A stretch of 64,000 nt of DNA from Daedaleopsis sinensis (lineage: Eukaryota > Basidiomycota > Agaricomycetes > Polyporales > Polyporaceae): assembly GCA_033807695.1 (NCBI GenBank), contig CM066307.1, positions 2,666,001 through 2,730,000 of the forward strand. Reading direction: 5' to 3'. This document shows, piece by piece, positions 57,627 to 64,000 of this stretch. Position 1 is the stretch's first letter. Each line of letters begins with the position of its first letter. A program made the translations under genes and the position numbers. The notes beneath the pieces are model-generated. The model was not told the DNA's origin, ran no database searches, and saw only the letters and a list, made by a program, of their open reading frames with translations.

Positions 57627-59950
57627 CTAGCGCACCTTTCGGAGCTTGTACGCATGCATGAGCATATTGTATGCACTGCCCCACCATGTGTTGCTGTGGA
57701 GGGGGGTTTTTATGCTTGCTTCGAGCTTATAAGTGTTGAAGACATCTTTACGTTGTTGGCCTGAAGCTTGTATCTGTGATAGAGTGGTCAAGTTAGCACA
57801 ATGAGATGGTTGCACACGCAGAGCACACATGGCTCTGCATATCTTGACTGCTAGAGTACGAATCACTACAATGTCATTGAGTCCACTGTTGATCACATTC
57901 TCCTGGCCGCTTGGATCAAATTCCCATATTGCTTGCTTGGATTCGACAATTGCTGTCTGTGTAACCCTTTGACATAAAGTCTTTGATAGCCAGTTGAATC
58001 ATGTGTCCAAGGCAGCTAGGAGACCAGTATGTGAGAACGGTAAAGGCTCATAGGCAGTGCAGGACACGGGAGTAGGAGAGAGACAGTGACCTTGGAGAGC
58101 AGCGATGTGACTTACCTGAGCCAGCATTCAGACACCTTCCAGCCCCTAGAAGCCCGCGGCATGCCAAACGTAGTCCAACCTCCTCTGTGATAGTTCCGTT
58201 GTTCGATGCACTGTCATTTGTAATGTGTCTGAGCTGCAAATGGACATGTTAATATGTTACGTGCTATTGGCACACGCCCCCCGAGGTCACACCACAAGAG
58301 TTGAGGAACAGGATCAGGTACTTGCCTAGGTTCGTACCTGTGTGCTTGCCGACAACCTTATGGCAGGCTGCTACCTCATCGCGGAAAGTCCAAGAGCTGT
58401 TCTGGGGTTCTATTTTGATCCAGTGCACTAGTAGTCCAAGGTATATCTTGGATGTGTGAGGTGCAGTCCACATATCCTATCCACAAGACACATTGCCCGG
58501 TGTCTCACTGACTTCCAGCTTCAAGGTCAGTGATAAAGTTGATGAATGAGTTTCTGATTGTCGTGCGATCAGCCACACATGTTGAAGCTCAAAGTGTCTC
58601 GTCTTCAGGCGCATGGACACTAAGCAGTTGTAGTAGTTGATGTCATTGGCCAGAGTGAGAGCCTGTTAAAGTGGTAGATAGAATAGAGTGATTAGCACCT
58701 AACCCAACTGCCTATGGACTGCATTTGTTGACTTACATGAGCACCGCAGATGATGAGCTTTGTCATCTGCTTTAGGATGCCTTCAGGCGAGAAGCAGGTT
58801 GTAACTTGAACCTTACTTACAATGCCGTTGAGAGTGGTCTGCTTGGCCCCCTTCTGCTCAGCTGCTTGCCTCTGCTCAACAATGTCTCTCGGAACACATC
58901 GCCAGTTTTATCGATCCCTTCATCCCGACATCTCTGGCTATACTCCTAGTAATGAGCCGATGCAATATGGTAGCAGAATGTTAAGTTGCTGCCCTTGTAC
59001 CACCCCGCGCATGAAGCCTTCTGTTCAGACTGTTTCTGGACCTTCTTGTTCACCCTGCAACCCCATAAGTAAGTGAATCTCATGTATAGATGCCATTGAA
59101 TGTGTACTTACTGGCAGAGCTCACACCAGCAACCATCTTCCTCCACAGCATTCCCCTTCGAGTTCATGACCCAGTGGCTGAAGACCATCAGCAAATTGTG
59201 TGTCATATCTGCCTTCATCCGTGTCTTCTGCCCTGGGGAGATCTCTTCCTCTGAATCTGATATCTAGGTGCATGTATATGGTCAGTACCAGTCAGGGTAC
59301 ATCAGCAAAATCCAACTTTGTCTTGAAGTGCCTTAACTGACTTATTACAGTAATTTACCCCCCTTACTTATTGTACTTAACTCTTACTTACTCCCTTATT
59401 CCGCTCTTACTCGCCTCATATAAGACAGTTAAGGTAATAAGACAATATAAGTCAAATAATGTAGTCCCTTTGAGGAGAATAAGGAAATGTGGATTTTGCT
59501 GATGTACATACTCACTACTATGCTGATGCTTCAGGATTCATGCTAGACACATACCTCAATAGGCTCTGTGTCTCTGCCTTCATCTTCACTTGGTATCTTC
59601 TGCAAATTATCCCCCTGTCACTTCCCATCATCTGCGTCTTTGCTGCCCTCTCTGTCACTACTCCCACTGTCATCCGAAGCCACTTTGCATTGACCACCCT
59701 CATTGTCACTCCCACTCATCAAAGATGGATGTACTTTACCCTTGCACCTCTTGGCTTGCTGTGCATCAAGCTCTTTTGCTTTCTCTGTGTGCCATATTAA
59801 TCGCTTGCCTTTTCTAGGTTTGACTTCCAGTTCTGAAATCGACTTCGAGCGCACCCGCTTGCCACTCTTGCCATGGGTTTGCCATGGGTTGATGATCTGG
59901 CAGTGGTTGGGCTTGGGTCCATTCCGAGCGAGAAGCAGGTGAGTGAGAGA
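57627..59950 (-). pseudogene. Decayed hAT-like transposase
   Basis: Broken pieces on the minus strand, in the order of a hAT transposase. 59940-59618: Lys/Arg-rich N-terminal region (SKSISELEVKPRKGKRLIWH). 58473-58264: a TAPHTSKIYLGLLVHWIKIE block, equivalent to the family's D-x-W-T-S-x-N...GHW segment. 58239-58048: HITNDSASNNGTITEEVGL, the typical catalytic-core T-D-N/S-A-S-N-N motif. About 57990-57900: a CLGHMIQLA-like segment. 57896-57627: TLSQIQASGQQRKDVFNTYK, then NTWWGSAYNMLMHA (the T-R-W-N-S-T-Y-x-M-L position). Frames change between blocks, stops are present, and a MITE (59297-59507) lies within the span. Not functional. Confidence 0.65.
59297..59507. mobile_element. MITE with perfect 18-bp terminal inverted repeats
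   Basis: Ends GTACATCAGCAAAATCCA (59297-59314) and its exact reverse complement (59490-59507), about 211 bp, AT-rich inside (runs of CTTACTTA and TTACCCCCC). If the outer TA is the duplicated target (TA-CATCAGC...GCTGATG-TA), this fits a Tc1/mariner-type non-autonomous element. Confidence 0.8.
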
Positions 59951-61967
59951 GAGAAGAAGCAGCCTTCACAACACCAGCTGGTAACACACAGACCTGTGTC
60001 TGTGATATTTAAGAGAGAGGTGGTGACTACAGGTGAGTAACTAACAGTTCATCTTACTTGGTCAGCCTCTAGGGCATTAAGAGGAGATACAATAACTACT
60101 ATTTTCCCTTTTGCCTCAGATACAAACAGGGGAAGTACAAACGGCAACATCTTCCCCTACCTGGTCCCTGCTATACTGCACACATCCACTCCTAGGAGGA
60201 TATACTCCACAAGATCGAGCTGTTCCAGATATGGCACATACCTGACCCTATGCCAACACTTCTCCATTCAGTTCCATGTGGCAGTCGAGTCGTACTGACA
60301 AATGTGCTTGTGTATTAAACACGTGTCTTCAAGGATGCGGTAAGACCATTGGCGAATAGCCTCGTGCAGTGGTATGAAGTCGCAGACATCAAGCCCTTTG
60401 GTTATGTCAGGTGGCGCCAGCCCGGCGGTAGCAGAAGGTGTAGACACTAAGAGGACTTTATGTTGAGCTAGTGTATGGTGAGAAATAGGTGAGTCTGCAC
60501 AAGAGTCAATGTTGTAATGTTGTGACACTTGCTGACAGTCCTAAAACATCTCATTGACATTTGTGGGATGGCACACACAGTCACCCTGTGACCATCATCA
60601 CTACACCTTTAGTCGATGTCCAAATGCACCAGATATTCTGGAGCTTGTGCCTTGCCCCAGACAAATGGGGATGGGACTATCCATCCACATACTTGCACTG
60701 TGTTATGATGTAGATACACTTATTGAATCTCCAACTAACATGGGCATATAATGAAATCTATTGACTATACTTTGTAAAATAAATACACAGTTAACACATG
60801 TATAGACTCTGTTATAAGTAGAGTAGGGTTACTGTAGATGAGTGTCTGTCCAACCCTAAAACTGTGCACCCTAACCATAGGCTAGGGTCTGGAAGTTACA
60901 GGATCATTCGAAATTAGTAAGCTAAGTTTGAAACTTATTTCCACAGGGATCAATGTCCGTGATGGCGCTTAGGCCAAATCCTCAAAATAAAGAATGATTG
61001 ATGAGTTTACTTCAAGCATTCCTTCTGCTCTGTATGTGCAAGAGTCAATCCCTCAAGCCACTGTTCTCCTACCCCCCTCCATACTCCACTTCCTTTGATG
61101 GACATGGGATGTTTAACAGGTTCACACCACCCCAAAGCCATCTATTGAAGAAGGGCAGCCCACTTTCAATAGTCTTAATACAGATCAACTTGCCACCCTG
61201 TACACCTTTGCCGACAAGAGTCATTAGATCCTTGAGTACACCAGTACTTCGGAAGACGGGAAGACATCCCTCTAAGTTCTCATTTGTGAATAAAGCGGTG
61301 ATCATTGCTACACACTCCTGCTGACTTCTCAGAGGTGGATGATAAGAAGTTGTGTGCTCTAGCAACGTGGATTCATGCACCATACAACCCCACATGTTCT
61401 TATTCCCCTTTGAAATGATAGTCTTATTGTGCTGACTTTATTGACAGCTGTGGATCATTCTCATAGTGACCTCTTTTGATCAAAGCACACTAGTAGGGTA
61501 CTAGTAGATAGCATTTTCAAATACCTGCATATAGATGATTGCTCTGCCAACCACCATGACCTCACTAGTGTTGTGTGGGCCCATTATACCCGGTTATATA
61601 CCCAACCGGGTGACGTACCCCTGCAGTACCCATACCCTGGTAAGCTCTGGTATTACCTGGTAGGGTATCAGAGGTCCCAGGTAGGGGTATATTGGAGTTA
61701 GAGGTGGGGGTACACCTAGTGACACCCAGGGGTATACCCCTGCTATTCCCTATGTGTGCCGACCTTCTTGTTCACACTCTAGCAGTGGGACATCCTCCTG
61801 GACAATGTGGCAGGACCAGTTCTTCAAGACCCAAATTACACTGTCCCAAAGTTGCTTGCTGTGCACCACAGCAGATGCCAATTAGCTTGGGATCAGTTTC
61901 TGACATTGCACATTGGCACATCATGCCTACAATATGAATGGAGAGGAGCAGACAGGATGGGCGTAGT
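59951..61967. other. AT-rich spacer, unidentified fragments
   Basis: No recognised gene. A minus-strand frame at 61069-61395 (ALFTNENLEGCLPVFRST...GLPFFNRWLWGG) looks protein-like but matches no family I can name. 61570-61740 holds many GGTA/TACC and CCGGGT words forming short inverted repeats. Confidence 0.35.
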
Positions 61968-62235
61968 ATACATCAGCAAAACCCACTTTTGTCTTAGAAT
62001 CTCTTAGCTGACTTATTGTATTATACAGTCATGTACAAGGCAATAAGTTGTCTAAGAGTGTAAGACTACAATTTACCCCCTCTACTTATCATACTTATTC
62101 TCTACTTACTCTCCTATTTTTACCATTTTCACCTCAAATAAGGATATTAAGTCAGTTAAGTCATTTAAGGCAGTCAATGCAGGTATTTCAAGTAGAATAA
62201 GACAGATGGGGGGTTTCCTGATGTTCCTTCATCAT
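61968..62235. mobile_element. Second, more decayed MITE of the same family
   Basis: Starts TATACATCAGCAAAACCCAC and ends GGGTTTCCTGATGTT, an imperfect inverted repeat of the start. The interior shares ACTTTTGTCTTA, TAGCTGACTTATT, ATTTACCCCC and CTTACT blocks with the copy at 59297. Confidence 0.65.
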
Positions 62236-62405
62236 GTCAATCCTTCTGTCTCCTTCCCTCACCTCTCTCTCGTGAGTGCCAAGCCTAGCTCATATATATT
62301 CTAAGACACATTGCTGTATTGCACCATGATCTTTATCTATTATCCCGCATGGTAAGCTCCAAAATAACTTATATTTAATGTGACCATTGCTGACCTACCT
62401 TGCAG

Positions 62406-62810
62406 ATGGCCGCATTCCCTTGGTTCATCTATTCAAAAGGGTTGCTCATTGGATGTCCCACGACCAAGCATGTACAAACATGCTTGACCCAATTTTCTAA
62501 TTCATACTCCATCACACAGCTGGTCAGGCATTTACAAGATGTCAACAAAGACTATGTTGCAGGCCTCCCATCTGTCTACCTCATCCTCTGCCCTCAAGCC
62601 AGCAACACTAACTGGCAACTGTTAATCACGACTGACAAGCACCTCCTAGAGCAAGCTGATAGCATAACCCTGATGCTGCATTGTTTGCTCCATGAAGCTG
62701 AGCTACAAAATGCCAGCAACTGCAGCTTGAGTATGAAAAGTGGACTGGCTGTAAACCTAACTGACTTGATGACATTTGTGGTTCAGACACAGGAGTACCC
62801 TATGGCATGA
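62406..62810 (+). CDS. Unidentified open frame, probably transposon-derived exon
   Basis: 134 codons from an ATG directly preceded by TTGCAG, so it may be an internal exon. Reads AAFPWFIYSKGLLIGCPTTK ... VRHLQDVNKDYVAGLPSVYL ... NLTDLMTFVVQTQ. No family recognised. The setting between two MITEs and other debris suggests an element gene. 62811-63496 holds further fragments (for example 63240-63500 plus) without identity. Confidence 0.3.
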   Translation: MAAFPWFIYSKGLLIGCPTTKHVQTCLTQFSNSYSITQLVRHLQDVNKDYVAGLPSVYLILCPQASNTNWQLLITTDKHLLEQADSITLMLHCLLHEAELQNASNCSLSMKSGLAVNLTDLMTFVVQTQEYPMA

Positions 62811-63496
62811 CTGTCCCCACCCTCGTCTTCCAAGCGCTTGTCATCTCCACCCTATGAAGCTGTATCACCACCCTTGTCGTGCTCAAAGTGCTTATTCTCT
62901 TCTGGCAATGACAACTTCACCAACACCTACCACTAGGTTGTCCAGAGCATGGAGCACAGGTTCTTGAAGATTGAGAACCGGCTCAGTCCAGTGTTTACCA
63001 GCAACATGAACTGCATTGAACTTTGTTCCGGTGCAATCTGGGTCTTGGGGAACCAGCCCCGCCACATCATTGAGGAGGATGTCCCATTGCTGGCAGTATA
63101 TGCTGGCAGTTTGGTGCTGCAGCCTGGCCGTTATATGTTCATTAGATCCTGCAAATGAGCTATCTATTGACGGCTTATCTGCTCGAGAGGGAAGGCCACT
63201 TGGTGGGTGTAACTACCATGCCATTGTAGTTGCAAGTTAATGTTGACAAATACCAGGGCAAGCATCTCACGTGCTGAGTGGCAGACAAAAATGATTAGGC
63301 TAATGGGGTTCCAACACAACAAGACTCCAGCCCAGCCGAGGTATCCCCTCATCCTGGATGACTTTGACATAGAAGAATACACAAGGGTCGCAATCTCCAC
63401 AACATTGACAAAGACCCAAATGAGTAAAGGAGTTGAAAAACATTGGAGATCCAAGTCCAGTCAAGACCCCTTGGAACTCAGGATTGCTGCCCAACT

Positions 63497-63953
63497 GTAA
63501 GGAGTGGGCGTCTGATACACCGCTTTCAGACTTGACCACGCGGTGGTTGCCGCCCACAGGTTCCCACCACACAAGCCTCCCGCTCATGTCTCGTTTCATA
63601 TCAATCTTCCTCCCTCACTCATAGATCTTTTTCTTTTCACTCTCTTTTCAATTGTTTCAAAACTGTCTCATCTCCCGTATATAAGTCATGTACCTACTGT
63701 CGACGAGACGCCTTAGAGTTCCAAGATACGACTTTCCCCACTCACTTCTCGTGTCTGCCGACTCTCGCGTGTTTTCCGACCCCCCTTCGACTCACTCTCA
63801 CGTCTCAACGACGCTCAGCAACACCGAAGGAATCGGAGTATTCACATTTTTTAAGTGTATCTTTCTCTCGTATCTGTTTACTAACACAACGGCTTGATCA
63901 CCCGTTCGTTGTTAGGAACGTTTGCTTCTACACCTACCCCGTCTAGACACAAG
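63497..63953 (+). promoter_or_regulatory. Promoter-like region, possibly an LTR, at the right edge
   Basis: Begins TGTAAGGAGTGGGCG, is CT-rich, contains CGTATATAAG (TATA-like, near 63677), and leads to an ATG at 63954. Could be the 5' LTR of another retrotransposon or an ordinary promoter. The partner LTR would lie outside the window. Confidence 0.35.
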
Positions 63954-64000
63954 ATGACTTCGAAGTCGAACATTCACAAGGGCATGCGGACCTCAGCTGA
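63954..64000 (+). CDS. Start of an open frame cut by the window edge
   Basis: ATG followed by TSKSNIHKGMRTSA and no stop before the edge. Too short to identify. The preceding TATA-like motif and CT-rich leader support a real start. Confidence 0.4.
   Translation, partial: MTSKSNIHKGMRTSA

Overview
The window reads as nuclear DNA of a basidiomycete fungus, most likely a wood-decay-type Agaricomycete. Genes are cut by many short introns (about 50-70 nt, GT-AG). The left two thirds is GC-rich, and the gene content is typical of that group: a DyP-type peroxidase, a GMC oxidoreductase, F-box and BTB proteins, and several copies of a basidiomycete DUF6534-type membrane protein. The species cannot be named from the sequence.

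Layout. 0-13 kb: a partial short-chain dehydrogenase, an MFS transporter with a 1.65 kb first intron full of palindromic repeats, Mediator subunit MED19 divergent from the MFS gene, a 168-aa protein of unknown function, and a seven-TM membrane protein. 13-35 kb: three DUF6534-type genes (one on +, two on -) and a fourth remnant, mixed with a broken F-box gene, a broken secreted lipase, a BTB-domain gene and a GMC oxidoreductase. This block looks like an accessory, duplicating and decaying region. 35-45 kb: the conserved ATPase OLA1 divergent from a small secreted, probably GPI-anchored protein, then an OPT-family oligopeptide transporter and a complete DyP-type peroxidase.

44.8-64 kb is different: AT-richer, with few cellular genes and dominated by transposons. 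A pogo/Tigger-like DDE transposase gene is split by a complete 6,438-bp Ty1/copia retrotransposon with two 607-bp LTRs, a 5-bp target duplication (AGATG), a half-tRNA-Met primer site and an intact polyprotein. Further right are a decayed hAT-like transposase, two related MITE copies with CATCAGCAAAA termini, unidentified open frames, and a possible LTR plus ORF start at the right edge.

No pathway ties the host genes together. Exon models for MFS, MED19, the seven-TM protein, BTB, OLA1, the small secreted protein and DyP were built by hand. Each uses GT-AG borders and sums to a whole number of codons, which supports them. The OPT model is in frame from 38854 but lacks its first exon. The GMC, DUF6534, F-box, lipase and transposase models are approximate.
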